DNA from: Sessilibacter corallicola
GTDB taxonomy: Bacteria; Pseudomonadota; Gammaproteobacteria; Pseudomonadales; Cellvibrionaceae
Length of the DNA stretch: 64,000 nt
Direction: 5' to 3'
Assembly (NCBI RefSeq): GCF_021290925.1
Contig: NZ_JAJSLX010000003.1
Coordinates: 62,001-126,000 of the forward strand
Shown: piece after piece, positions 46,363-54,705 of the stretch
How the letters are laid out: every line of letters begins with the position of its first letter
Numbering within the stretch: the first letter of the stretch is position 1
Made by a program: the position numbers and the translations under genes
The notes under the pieces: generated by a model
Told to the model about the DNA's origin: nothing
Databases searched by the model: none
Seen by the model: only the letters and a program-made list of their open reading frames with translations

Positions 46363-46695
46363 TTGTTAGATTTATATAGATTTGGAAATTCTTCAAATTC
46401 TAGACTCGATCATGTAAGAGCATTCAAAGATGTCGCGGTAAAAAAGGTGAATGGAATCGAATTGGTGATTGCAAATGGAAATGGTGTTTCACTTTCTACT
46501 ACGTTTGATTCTACAAAGAAAAATACGTGGAAGCTTGAAAGGAATACTCCAATACCCCAGGGACTTCGGCTTGTTAAGGATTTACGTCCGGGCAGGGGTG
46601 ATCACTATATGATTGCGCCCGACGCGAATATGCCATTTACGAAATATCTTGGATTACTGCAAGAACTTGCAGTATATTGCAAAAAAGTAAGTTGA
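46363..46695 (+). CDS. Tse2-like toxin (ADP-ribosyltransferase-fold)
   Basis: A 110-residue protein that resembles the Tse2 toxin family, whose fold is related to ADP-ribosyltransferases and which arrests growth inside cells. Matching blocks are the LDLYRFGN start, the SLSTTFD segment (45-49), NTPIPQGLRLVKDL (61-74) and GDHYMIAPDANMPFTKYL (80-96), against Tse2 IP-LKVK and HYTIMPA. It is shorter than P. aeruginosa Tse2 (158). The only usable start is a TTG at 46363 with a weak ribosome site. A Tsi2-like gene follows 9 bp later. No secretion genes adjoin it. The assignment is from recalled sequence, not from a search. Confidence 0.65.
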   Translation: MLDLYRFGNSSNSRLDHVRAFKDVAVKKVNGIELVIANGNGVSLSTTFDSTKKNTWKLERNTPIPQGLRLVKDLRPGRGDHYMIAPDANMPFTKYLGLLQELAVYCKKVS

Positions 46696-46704
46696 GGTGT
46701 AACT

Positions 46705-46926
46705 ATGAATAATACAGATAGTCTGTCTATTCCAATGACTATGGGTGATTGGGTATTGATAATGGAGTCAGTTTCTTCAAGGTTAAAAGAAATCGATTCT
46801 ATAGACACTGATTCAACTGATGATGATGTTATGGCCGATCTCTATACTGATCAGCAAAATCTCAAAGGCCTTCTGGGGTATATAAAAATTGAATTTAAAA
46901 AAGAATATGGGGCTCTTCCTGAATAA
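46705..46926 (+). CDS. Tsi2-like immunity/antitoxin protein
   Basis: A 73-residue acidic helical protein directly behind the Tse2-like gene, with its own GAGGTG ribosome site. Its helix pattern resembles P. aeruginosa Tsi2 (77 residues): LIMESVSSRLKEIDS corresponds to the first helix with a REL/KEI-D step, then a DD-containing turn, and LKGLLGYIKIEFKKEYGALP to the last helix ending in G-LP. Tsi2 neutralises Tse2 by binding. Better ribosome binding than the toxin start fits antitoxin excess. Alternative reading: an unrelated small helical antitoxin. Confidence 0.6.
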   Translation: MNNTDSLSIPMTMGDWVLIMESVSSRLKEIDSIDTDSTDDDVMADLYTDQQNLKGLLGYIKIEFKKEYGALPE

Positions 46927-46977
46927 AGCTGACTAGAAACTCCATTTGCTGCAAAGTAGAGTGATTTTTAATCCACG

Positions 46978-47036
46978 GGACAATAACGCAATTTAGCTCA
47001 GATCTGCAGGTAAGAAACTAGGTAAAATTATTGTCC
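46978..47036. repeat. Perfect 9-bp inverted repeat with 41-bp loop
   Basis: GGACAATAA at 46978-46986 and TTATTGTCC at 47028-47036, downstream of the antitoxin-like gene. No T-run follows. Confidence 0.35.
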
Positions 47037-47141
47037 TAATAGTGATATACACTTCTCACAGGTAGTCTAGAATTCAGTAATTAAAATTACTGGGTTCTTA
47101 GTGCCTCACTTCTGATTTTCTTAACGGTGTATTTACTCTCA

Positions 47142-47555
47142 ATGCTTCGACTAATACGACATACAATATTACAGCTGCTATTTATTGGTTTGTGGGTAGC
47201 GATGGTGTATTGGCAGCTTAAGAATGGAAATACATTTATTGCTGTTGTAGTAGTACTGCTAGTCGTAACGATTTTTCTTATAAACGTCTTTCCTCAGAGT
47301 AGGTTAGGGCATTTCGCAGTAACCCATGAGTTGGCGTTAGCCCCATTAGATGACGAAACACCTCGTCAATATCAACTCCGGCTTGCTAAATGGTGGGTGC
47401 TCGGGAGTGTAGCGCTGCCTTTGGGTCACGGTGTAAATGTGATATTCAATGGTTGCAATGAAGTTGCTTTCCTACTCAGTTTTGTTGGTTATATTTTCGG
47501 GATTGCATGTGCTTTGAAGCTTATCGGTTGTCTAATCCGCGCCGCTAGGTTATAA
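47142..47555 (+). CDS. Polytopic membrane protein, unknown
   Basis: A 137-residue protein with four hydrophobic segments (about 8-25, 34-50, 86-103 and 114-135) and a charged loop containing a DETPRQYQLRLAKWW stretch. I use the ATG at 47142; a GTG at 47127 in the same frame adds five residues. Neither has a strong ribosome site. No family recognised. Confidence 0.5.
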   Translation: MLRLIRHTILQLLFIGLWVAMVYWQLKNGNTFIAVVVVLLVVTIFLINVFPQSRLGHFAVTHELALAPLDDETPRQYQLRLAKWWVLGSVALPLGHGVNVIFNGCNEVAFLLSFVGYIFGIACALKLIGCLIRAARL

Positions 47556-47817
47556 ATTTCCACCAGTTATCAAGGTTAATCAGAATTGCTAGTAATCTGG
47601 CTAAACTAAAGTGTTATTGCGTTCTTTGTGGCGTAATTAGAAAGTTAATGGTCTGTAAGTTTATACGAAGGTTTATGAGTTAGATAGGTGTGGTGAATTC
47701 GGTCAAGTCTTTATTGATGATGGAGGGTTTAGTATTGAAATTTACTCACAACAGTCCGGCTAAACTGGCTTTAATACGTTACGCTTCTTCCAGTCAATTA
47801 TTGGAATTTCACGAATC

Positions 47818-48324
47818 ATGGAACTAATCGCGTATTTCCAAGAAATGTGGCACCTTGCAATGAACCGCAATGCGCAAGGGGTCTTTTTCTGGTTTTCTCT
47901 ATACATTTTTGTTGTTGGCGTCTATTCGGTGATATTTCAAGTTCGAACCAGGTGTTGGCCTTTCACTTATGGAGATTTGGCCGAGTTGAGTTTGGGTAAG
48001 TTTGATGTGCCAGCTGCTAGTTCTGATCGAAGCTATATGACTGAGGCGTTATATCATTACAACGTGTCTGGTGTTAACTATAGCGGTACGAGAGTTTCAC
48101 CCTGGGTGATAATGTTAAGCTATAATTTACGGTTTATTTTAAAAAAGCAAATGTCTTATGTTCAGTATTCTGGCGATGGAAAAGTCAAAGTTTTTTATAA
48201 TCCGAGTAACCCAAAAAAGAGCTTTCTAATTATTGCAGGCAAAGTGGGTATTTTTATTACTTTCTTACTGAGCATACTTCCGTTTGTATTATTTTATTGT
48301 GAGTACTACGTATATAGAGCATGA
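47818..48324 (+). CDS. DUF3592 membrane protein
   Basis: A 168-residue protein with helices at about 21-42 and 141-162 flanking an extracytoplasmic beta domain. The domain carries the DUF3592 pattern: a first strand after WPFTYG, the YHYNVSGVNYSGTRV strand pair, and VKVFYNPSNPKKSFL before the second helix. The family is widespread and uncharacterised. It overlaps the next gene by four bases, so the pair is translationally coupled. It starts at an ATG with no clear ribosome site. Confidence 0.72.
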   Translation: MELIAYFQEMWHLAMNRNAQGVFFWFSLYIFVVGVYSVIFQVRTRCWPFTYGDLAELSLGKFDVPAASSDRSYMTEALYHYNVSGVNYSGTRVSPWVIMLSYNLRFILKKQMSYVQYSGDGKVKVFYNPSNPKKSFLIIAGKVGIFITFLLSILPFVLFYCEYYVYRA

Positions 48325-48689
48325 AAAATTTTAGTATTATTTTAAATTCAATTGTTATTATATTTTCAATCTATGGGTTTTTAACTCTTGGAAATCTAAC
48401 GGTTGCGTGTACAGCGTTTATTTTCTTGGGTGGTATTGCTGTTAGCGTCAGTCGTCAAAAGAAATCTCTGGTTTGGGCGGTTTTAATTGGAAATTTAATG
48501 TTGTTTATTTTAGGTGCAATTTTAGCTGTTGCTCTTGCTCTCGGGTTACTCGCTCCACAGGGTGCTCAAGCAGTATTATGGGGGTCGGTTGTTCTACTTT
48601 TGTATGTACTACCAAGTTTGCTGAATTTGTTTTTTATTAAAATTCGGTATTTTCCAGCCTTAAGGCATGAACCAAACGATGCTAGTTAA
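48321..48689 (+). CDS. Small four-helix membrane protein
   Basis: A 122-residue, almost entirely hydrophobic protein with four predicted helices (about 5-22, 25-42, 49-75, 85-110). Its ATG overlaps the stop of the DUF3592 gene (ATGA), so the two form one unit. No catalytic residues or known family. Confidence 0.62.
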   Translation: MKNFSIILNSIVIIFSIYGFLTLGNLTVACTAFIFLGGIAVSVSRQKKSLVWAVLIGNLMLFILGAILAVALALGLLAPQGAQAVLWGSVVLLLYVLPSLLNLFFIKIRYFPALRHEPNDAS

Positions 48690-48816
48690 CCACCAACAAT
48701 GCTGCAACGGTTTAAGTTACTATTATACTGGTTGTTTGCAGTTATCCGTTAAGTTAGGTTTTAAATTAATTGATGAGTGGCGTCTTGTATTCACCTAACG
48801 TTGTCAGGCAAGTTTG

Positions 48817-49281
48817 ATGAAGATTCAGCATCTTGAGAGTGGAAACCTAATAGTTTCGAAGAATTCTCGATTCTTTTTTGTTCTTCTGGGGTTTGCCGCG
48901 TTTCTATTTATAGCTAAAGATGCGTTTTGGTGGGTATTTACGGAAGAAAATGTCTCAGGTAGTCGAATTCTCGCTGCTTTATTGATTGTATTAACTGTTC
49001 TGTTTTTTTGCAGAGTGTGGTCACTTAGCAGTAGGTTCGAATTTAATAGCTCAGAAAAAGTGCTTAAATACCGTATACAGTATCCTTTGAATAATAAAGA
49101 AGGTGTTATTCCTATCAGCCAGATTCGAAAAGCGATAGTTGAAACCGATAGCGACAATGAATCAAGAATTATAATTCAATGTGAAGGTAAAGAAATTCCC
49201 ATGTCAGCTACAGTGCAACGTTCAGAAAAGCATAATGTGATATGCGATGAAATTAATGAGTGGTTGAGAGAAAATACTTAG
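48817..49281 (+). CDS. Membrane protein with PH-like domain
   Basis: A 154-residue protein. Helices at about 17-35 and 46-64 are followed by a C-terminal beta-rich domain (about 70-150) that reads like a bacterial PH domain (FEFNSSEKVLKYRIQYPLNN, then IPISQIRKAIVETD, and RIIIQCEGKEIPMS). The ATG at 48817 is preferred over the TTG directly before it. Function is unknown; a role in membrane sensing is inference. Confidence 0.6.
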   Translation: MKIQHLESGNLIVSKNSRFFFVLLGFAAFLFIAKDAFWWVFTEENVSGSRILAALLIVLTVLFFCRVWSLSSRFEFNSSEKVLKYRIQYPLNNKEGVIPISQIRKAIVETDSDNESRIIIQCEGKEIPMSATVQRSEKHNVICDEINEWLRENT

Positions 49282-49427
49282 TCAAATAGTAGATTGTTAT
49301 TTTTTGAACGTAAACATGTATAAAATCTGTCGCTTAATCTGATTATTGCTGGTGTTGTGCTACTGTCTTAAAACAAAAGTATGCTCAATAAGGATGATTA
49401 GAAAGTTATATAGGGAAAAAATTATTA

Positions 49428-50024
49428 ATGAGTGAAAATTCTACAATAGTTTGCGTAACAGGCATAATCAACAATAATATCCAGATGGCTGCAAAATTAA
49501 TTTCTGATTTTCAGGAATTAAAATTGATCACTCATGAACTTAGTGATTGTGTGTTGGGTGGGTTAGGGTATGGTAGATTGGATAACTACCATACTGTTGT
49601 TTACAACCCTGATGAAACTGAGCATCTTTCCTTGAATGGTGTTCGAATATTGCTCAATCCTTCATGTTACTGTTCAATGGAGCTGAACCCAGAATTAATC
49701 GTAAGGTGTCCTGAATGCAATCAGGATCAATTGGGAGAAATATCGGTAGCGGAGTATTACATGGAAAGTTTATCAAAAGAGAAGCTTAAGGTATTTGAAG
49801 GCGTTAGATCGGCCCTTGATCGGTACAACGGTTGTCCTAGAAATCTAACATGCAGTCACTGTGGATCTAGAAACGATATTACACAATATGGGTATGAAGG
49901 TAATCTTTGCTTCTCAAACCTTGCATTGGAATTCTTTAATTGGGGTGAACTATCTCAAGATTTTTTGGAATCAATAGAAGCCCGTGTAGGAAAAAGAATT
50001 TGTAAATTTACTGTGCACTATTAG
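49428..50024 (+). CDS. Hypothetical protein with two cysteine pairs
   Basis: A 198-residue soluble protein with CPEC (about 94-97) and CSHC (about 142-145) knuckles that could make a zinc ribbon. A conserved-looking C-terminal block, LCFSNLALEFFNWGELSQDF, follows. Similar proteins in Pseudomonas and relatives are often mislabelled as sugar ABC transporter ATPases because of that block, but there is no Walker motif here. ATG start; ribosome site weak (AGGGAAAAAA). Function unknown. Confidence 0.65.
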   Translation: MSENSTIVCVTGIINNNIQMAAKLISDFQELKLITHELSDCVLGGLGYGRLDNYHTVVYNPDETEHLSLNGVRILLNPSCYCSMELNPELIVRCPECNQDQLGEISVAEYYMESLSKEKLKVFEGVRSALDRYNGCPRNLTCSHCGSRNDITQYGYEGNLCFSNLALEFFNWGELSQDFLESIEARVGKRICKFTVHY

Positions 50025-50046
50025 TCGCATAAAAATGTAGGTATTT

Positions 50047-50541
50047 ATGAATAGTAAACAAAGAACAATTAAATTTTTATTCTTATGGGCGTTTACATCT
50101 ATATTTGTCGGTAAACTTAATGCCCAAGAAAGTACAAGAACCGCTTTGGAAGATGCTAACCTAAAGAAAGCTCTATACTGCATGGAGATCCTTGAAAACA
50201 GACCTGATCTTGAATCTGAACACCGAATCAATATTCTACGCAATGAATGTTATAGCGAGAATTTTATCGAGCATGCGCCAAATATAGAAGATGGGCGAGA
50301 AGCTTTATTGAGTTTATTTGCAAAGCGGTATGAGAAGTATCCAGAACTTTCAATGTCTGTTAAACGAACGGCTTCGGATGGTGATCTTGTTTGGATCCAT
50401 TTGCATGTTAAACACACACCGGATTCTCTGGGTGGCGCTGGTATCCATATCTTCAGAATGAAGGAAGGGAAAATAGTTGAGCATTGGGGGGTTGGTCAGC
50501 CAGTTCCAAAAGAGTCTAAAAACAATAATACTATGTTTTAG
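50047..50541 (+). CDS. Secreted SnoaL/NTF2-like protein
   Basis: A 164-residue protein with a signal peptide (about 8-26, FLFLWAFTSIFVGKLNA) and a mature SnoaL-like cone fold: CYSENFIEHAPNIEDGREAL, then DGDLVWIHLHVKHTPD and IHIFRMKEGKIVEHWGV. The last block is the hallmark of the family, which includes ketosteroid isomerases and many uncharacterised proteins. The gene starts 22 bp after the previous stop, so the two may be co-transcribed. Periplasmic location predicted; substrate unknown. Confidence 0.75.
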   Translation: MNSKQRTIKFLFLWAFTSIFVGKLNAQESTRTALEDANLKKALYCMEILENRPDLESEHRINILRNECYSENFIEHAPNIEDGREALLSLFAKRYEKYPELSMSVKRTASDGDLVWIHLHVKHTPDSLGGAGIHIFRMKEGKIVEHWGVGQPVPKESKNNNTMF

Positions 50542-50603
50542 ATTTTTAATAAATTATTATTCAATGCGCGTAATTGTACGCATGATCGATATTCGGAGGT
50601 TCT

Positions 50604-50864
50604 GTGTTAAACGATTTACACGATTATAAAGCGGGAGAGCTTCAAAGTACGCAATTTGACAAACCTTGTCAGAAGTGCGGAACAATAATAGCGTTTTCAA
50701 AAGGTATAAAAGATTGCCCAAGGTGTACCGATCTAACAAACGAAGAATTGATTGCTTTGCACAAGCAGCAGGCGGAAGAATTCTACTCTAGACGCTCTCT
50801 AGGGTTTTGGTTCCTAGCAATTTGTATTATTTTGATAGTGTTACTATTTTTTGTATTACCATAG
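50604..50864 (+). CDS. Zinc-ribbon protein with C-terminal membrane anchor
   Basis: An 86-residue tail-anchored protein. One zinc ribbon (CQKC near 23-26 and CPRC near 38-41), a short helical linker (TNEELIALHKQQAEEF) and a C-terminal helix (about 66-85). GTG start with a perfect CGGAGGTT ribosome site. Small proteins of this build are common in gammaproteobacteria; function unknown. Confidence 0.7.
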   Translation: MLNDLHDYKAGELQSTQFDKPCQKCGTIIAFSKGIKDCPRCTDLTNEELIALHKQQAEEFYSRRSLGFWFLAICIILIVLLFFVLP

Positions 50865-50978
50865 GCGGTTAGTATTGAGTCTATAGTAATTTATCTACCA
50901 TTTAGGTTGGGTATTTCCAGAAATGGCGATGGAAAGTCGTCGGTTTGCTTTAGTCGAGGTTATTGAAAGAGTAAATAT

Positions 50979-51269
50979 ATGCCGCATTTAAAAGATGGTA
51001 GTGACTATCAAATGAATCGCTATATCGTTGGGGATGAGTCGGGTTTAAAAAATTTAATCAAAGCCTGTGAGATAGCTATCGAAAAGGGAGAGTGTATAAA
51101 TTTAGATCTTGATGGTTTTGAAGGTGTTGCTAAGTATGATGCTAAGTTTTTAAAGGATAATCAGGAATCTCAATCAACACCATTTATTCTTGGTGCTTTA
51201 TCTGTAATTTTGATGTTTATTTTATTTCTTGTATTACTGGGTTTTATCAATTTTTTAGCGTGGTTTTAA
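50979..51269 (+). CDS. Small tail-anchored protein
   Basis: A 96-residue protein. A soluble helical part (DESGLKNLIKACEIAIEKGE, then CINLDLDGFEGV) is followed by a C-terminal membrane helix (about 68-93). Only a weak ribosome site precedes the ATG. Directly after its TAA the same frame continues open for 34 codons (next entry). Unknown family. Confidence 0.55.
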   Translation: MPHLKDGSDYQMNRYIVGDESGLKNLIKACEIAIEKGECINLDLDGFEGVAKYDAKFLKDNQESQSTPFILGALSVILMFILFLVLLGFINFLAWF

Positions 51270-51374
51270 TTGGAAAATAACCATGAAAAAGCACACAGAA
51301 GCGAATTTTTGAAGTTGGTTAAAGAAAAGTTCCCAGAAATAAAAGACAAGATTAATGGCCCAGAAATAAACTGA
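51270..51374 (+). pseudogene. 34-codon in-frame fragment, possible gene remnant
   Basis: It begins with a TTG immediately after the previous stop and stays in the same frame to a TGA. The peptide has protein-like composition (FLKLVKEKFPEIKDKING). It resembles the N-terminus of a small soluble domain but ends abruptly. It may be a truncated gene, or a tail lost from the preceding protein by a nonsense change. Confidence 0.3.
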
Positions 51375-51395
51375 GCCGTTGTTTGAAGTGTTATG

Positions 51396-52778
51396 TTAAA
51401 TGGCACGTACTCTAAAGTTTTTACCTTTCATTTTGTCGTTCGAGATTTTTCTAAGCGCTGCTTTAACTACCGTTGTTTCTACTGCGACGTAGGCTTTCAT
51501 ATCGAATACTTGAATTTTACCGACTTGATCACCTTTAATCCCAGTTTTACCTGTTAATCCACCCACAATATCACCGGGGCGTAATTTCTGTTTTTTACCG
51601 CCATCTATTTGTAATGTCGTCATTTTAGGGGCTTTCGGTATACGGTTGAGAACATTCACATGTGGCAGTTTCAATGTTTCGATATCTTGATTTAGGTAGT
51701 CTTCAATATTTGCAATACGGCGCGAGTCTTTATCGCAATAAATAGAATATGCCATTCCTTTAGCGCCCGCACGGCCCGTTCGACCAATACGATGAACATG
51801 AACCTCGGGGTCTGGCGTCATGTCGTAATTAAATACAGCTTCTAAATCATCAATATCCAAACCGCGGGCGGCGACATCGGTTGCTACTAGTATAAGAGCA
51901 CTTTTGTTGGCAAATTTCACTAACACTTCATTGCGGTCGCGTTGCTCTAAATCGCCATGTAGTGCAAGTGCACTAAAGCCTGACTGCCTAAGTTGTTGAG
52001 TAACATCTTGTGTGGTTTTTTTAGTGTTGCAGAAGACAATAGCAGATTCGGGTTCATTGGCGTGCAACAACAGCTTCAACGCGTCAATACGTTGTTCATT
52101 GCTTTCAACGCGGTAAAACGACTGGTTAATGGTGTTTTCGGTTGCTATTGCTTCTACTTTTACGTGCTCTGGAGCGCTCATTAACTTATTGGCAATGCTG
52201 TTAATCTGGGCTGGAAAGGTGGCGCTGAACAACAGGGTTTGACGTTTTGCAGGGCAGTAACTGAAAATCAGATCTAATGTGTCTTGAAAGCCCATTTCAA
52301 GCATGCGATCAGCTTCGTCCAAAACTAGGGTTTCCAAGTTATCTAGATTTAATCGTCCTTTAGATAAGTGATCTTCTATGCGCCCAGGTGTACCCACGAT
52401 GATGTGTGCACCGTGCTCCAACGAGCCAATTTGAGGGCCCATTGGCATGCCACCGCATAAGGTCAATACTTTAATATTGTGAATGCCACGTGCTAAGCGA
52501 CGAATGTCTTTAGCCACTTGGTCAGCCAACTCTCTGGTTGGACATAATACCAGCGCCTGCACGCGAAATTTCTTTACATTGAGTTTGTTTAGCAAACCCA
52601 AACCAAATGCTGCGGTTTTACCGGAGCCGGTTTTTGCTTGAGCAACCACATCTTTGCCATCAATAATAAGCGGTAAGCTCTGCGCCTGAATGGGGGTCAT
52701 TTGTTGAAAGCCAAGTGTGGCCAGGTTGTCACTTAATGCTGCTTTTAAGTTAAGCGTAGAAAATTGAAGAGAAGACAA
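51396..52778 (-). CDS. dbpA: ATP-dependent RNA helicase DbpA
   Basis: A 460-residue DEAD-box helicase. The motifs are in order: Q motif (GFQQMTPIQAQ), Walker A AKTGSGKT (about 47-54), DEAD in VLDEADRML, SAT in LFSATFP, and HRIGRTGRAG. The C-terminal about 75 residues are the DbpA RNA-binding domain (KLRPGDIVGGLTGKTG, then KIQVFDMKAYVAVE), which in E. coli binds hairpin 92 of 23S rRNA during 50S assembly. Full length. It lies on the minus strand among accessory plus-strand genes, so it is probably an island of core DNA or its border. Confidence 0.95.
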   Translation of the reverse strand: MSSLQFSTLNLKAALSDNLATLGFQQMTPIQAQSLPLIIDGKDVVAQAKTGSGKTAAFGLGLLNKLNVKKFRVQALVLCPTRELADQVAKDIRRLARGIHNIKVLTLCGGMPMGPQIGSLEHGAHIIVGTPGRIEDHLSKGRLNLDNLETLVLDEADRMLEMGFQDTLDLIFSYCPAKRQTLLFSATFPAQINSIANKLMSAPEHVKVEAIATENTINQSFYRVESNEQRIDALKLLLHANEPESAIVFCNTKKTTQDVTQQLRQSGFSALALHGDLEQRDRNEVLVKFANKSALILVATDVAARGLDIDDLEAVFNYDMTPDPEVHVHRIGRTGRAGAKGMAYSIYCDKDSRRIANIEDYLNQDIETLKLPHVNVLNRIPKAPKMTTLQIDGGKKQKLRPGDIVGGLTGKTGIKGDQVGKIQVFDMKAYVAVETTVVKAALRKISNDKMKGKNFRVRAI

Positions 52779-52942
52779 AAGAATTCCAGATAATAAGCTT
52801 TAGATGGCTCTATTGTAGCAGGAACCGCCTGTTTAAGTGAGGTACAATCACTGCATTAGCCTGATCTCAGCCGAGTGATTCACTCTGTTTGTCGTGCTCG
52901 CTCGCCGTCTACAGACACAAACCAGTGTTCGTGGGAGAAACT

Positions 52943-53299
52943 ATGAAAGAAGCTATTCAAGTTCACTATCTAGAAATTGTAACCTCGGACGTCGAGAGAA
53001 TATGTGCATCATATTCACAAACTTTAGGCGTTTCGTTCGGTAATCCTATTGCTGAGCTGGCCGGTGCTAGGATGGCCGTCCTCACTAACGGTGGAACAAT
53101 CGGTGTCCGGGAGCCTATGCACGATGCAGAACTGCCTACAACTCGACCCTATTATCTTGTTGAAGATATCGAGAAATCCGTTATTGAGGCAGAGCGATCA
53201 GGAGCAGAAATCGCTGTGCCACCGATGGTGATTCCTGGCAGAGGTAAGTGTGCAATTGTGATGTTTGGGGCTGTTCAAAGCGGATTTTGGCAGATTTGA
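52943..53299 (+). CDS. VOC-family (glyoxalase-like) protein
   Basis: A 118-residue single-domain protein of the vicinal-oxygen-chelate fold: a beta-alpha-beta-beta-beta start (VHYLEIVTSDVERICASYSQ), then a GGTIGVREPMHD strand and VEDIEKSVIEAERSGAEIAV. ATG with a GGGAGAAA ribosome site; upstream in-frame codons to 52889 lack one. Such short proteins may be dioxygenases, resistance proteins or binders; the metal ligands are not obvious apart from the first His (H7). Function not assigned. Confidence 0.75.
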   Translation: MKEAIQVHYLEIVTSDVERICASYSQTLGVSFGNPIAELAGARMAVLTNGGTIGVREPMHDAELPTTRPYYLVEDIEKSVIEAERSGAEIAVPPMVIPGRGKCAIVMFGAVQSGFWQI

Positions 53300-53359
53300 G
53301 TGCTGGGTATTCCAAGTGCACTGCGATTTTTAAAATTATTATATAGAAGCATAGTGTTT

Positions 53360-53803
53360 ATGAACGAGATTATAAAATTTTATAGCGTTGAAGATGACTA
53401 CGGCGTTTTTTCAAATTTTTCTCGTCATCCAATAAAATTAAAGGGTAAAGTTTGGCCCACTACAGAACATTATTTTCAGGCAATGAAATTTGAGTCGCTA
53501 AAAGACCAGAAAGAAATTCAAAATGCTAAAACCCCAATGGAGGCCGCGAGAAAAGGGAGAGATCGTAAGAGACAACTTCGTAAGAATTGGGAGTCGATGA
53601 AGATCAATGTTATGAGAGCAGCAGTATACGCCAAATTCACACAAAACGAAGACCTGAAAAATATCTTATTGTCCACTGGAAACTCAAAGCTGGTAGAGCA
53701 CACTGAAAACGACGACTATTGGGGTGATGGAGGAGATGGGCGTGGTAAGAATATGCTGGGCCATATACTTATGGAAGTGCGATCAAAGCTCCAATCTATT
53801 TAA
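53360..53803 (+). CDS. NADAR-family N-glycosidase (YbiA-like)
   Basis: A 147-residue NADAR/YbiA protein. Family blocks are complete: YGVFSNFSRHPIKL (14-27), VWPTTEHYFQAMKF (31-44), ARKGRDRK (63-70) and YWGDGGDGRGKNMLGHIL (120-137). E. coli YbiA hydrolyses damaged riboflavin precursors. Other NADAR proteins remove ADP-ribose from guanine in DNA or RNA, acting as antitoxins to DarT-like enzymes or in phage biology. The ATG at 53360 (M21 of a longer frame) begins the conserved fold. No DarT-like gene adjoins it. Confidence 0.85.
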   Translation: MNEIIKFYSVEDDYGVFSNFSRHPIKLKGKVWPTTEHYFQAMKFESLKDQKEIQNAKTPMEAARKGRDRKRQLRKNWESMKINVMRAAVYAKFTQNEDLKNILLSTGNSKLVEHTENDDYWGDGGDGRGKNMLGHILMEVRSKLQSI

Positions 53804-54134
53804 GTGTTAGATTTCAGGTTCCGCCGAAATCTAAATTCTTAGCGCTTCAAATCCCAGTAAACTAAAGTGTTAATCCCTGACGTTTGTCATCTATTTAAAT
53901 CCCAATATTTCTGAAAACTATTCTGATTTTTTCGTCTTTTAATTCATCTATACCTGGTAAATTATAGCTCTCAGTAAAGCTAATTTCGCGGTAGATTTAG
54001 GTGTGCTTGAAATAATGAGTGTAATTTGAAAGTATGCAATAGATGATTTATGCAGAGCACGCATCGTGTCTCTTAAGTTTATTCAAATGTTATATTTATG
54101 ATAGCTCTGGGTAGTAGCTTTAGCTCGCAAAAGA
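53804..54134. other. AT-rich gap with a hairpin
   Basis: A perfect 9-bp hairpin TTAGATTTC/GAAATCTAA lies at 53807-53834, just after the NADAR stop, and may end its transcript. The rest holds no supportable gene. Confidence 0.45.
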
Positions 54135-54524
54135 ATGATAGGACATGAAGGGAAAACCTATGGATTTGATCGATTGTTTGGTGCTGTTAGATTTGCACCA
54201 CAGGATGTTCCCGCTTTATTAAAAAAAGAACCTAACCTCTTGGATTGCACTAACTATTCGGGAGAAACGGTACTGCAATTCTTCTCAATGGAAGGTGATA
54301 CCAAGATAGTCAGCCTTTTATTGTCGTGTGGTGCAGAGTCAGATGAGTGGTCAATCTATTTTGCCAGTAATTTTGGTCATATCGATACGTTACTGTTACT
54401 TTTCGAAGCCGGTGGCAAGCCAGATGTAGAGTTATGTAAAAGGAGTTTTCTCTCATATGAGCCGTCAAAATTTAAAATTAAACAAATGCATAAATTATTC
54501 AATAGTTATGGGTTCGATTGGTAA
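54135..54524 (+). CDS. Small ankyrin-repeat protein
   Basis: A 129-residue soluble protein with two recognisable ankyrin-type repeats (SGETVLQFFSMEGDTKIVSL, then WSIYFASNFGHIDTLLLLF). These precede a helical C-terminus. Ankyrin proteins of this size mediate protein binding; several are immunity proteins, but there is no toxin next door. The ATG lies about 9 nt after a weak purine stretch. It is flanked by gaps and stands alone. Confidence 0.6.
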   Translation: MIGHEGKTYGFDRLFGAVRFAPQDVPALLKKEPNLLDCTNYSGETVLQFFSMEGDTKIVSLLLSCGAESDEWSIYFASNFGHIDTLLLLFEAGGKPDVELCKRSFLSYEPSKFKIKQMHKLFNSYGFDW

Positions 54525-54705
54525 AAGTGGAGGGGCAGGTTTAAGTCTTCGCTCGAATCGTTCGATATGTAAATTCTGACGACATTTTTGTTTCTTTAAG
54601 TTTTATTAAATTATCGTGTTGCGCGTACACGATTTATGAGCGAATTAGTTCGTGTGAGATATTGGTTGTTCACATTATTGAGAGCTTTATATTCTAGGAG
54701 GCGAA

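Noticed and set aside
48690-48813. Possible attC between two membrane protein genes (CCTAACGTTGTC near its end)
   Set aside because: The short core-like words are there but the arms do not pair.
54613-54633. Hairpin ATCGTGT/ACACGAT
   Set aside because: A short stem in an AT-rich gap without T-run or neighbouring signal; probably chance or a weak terminator.
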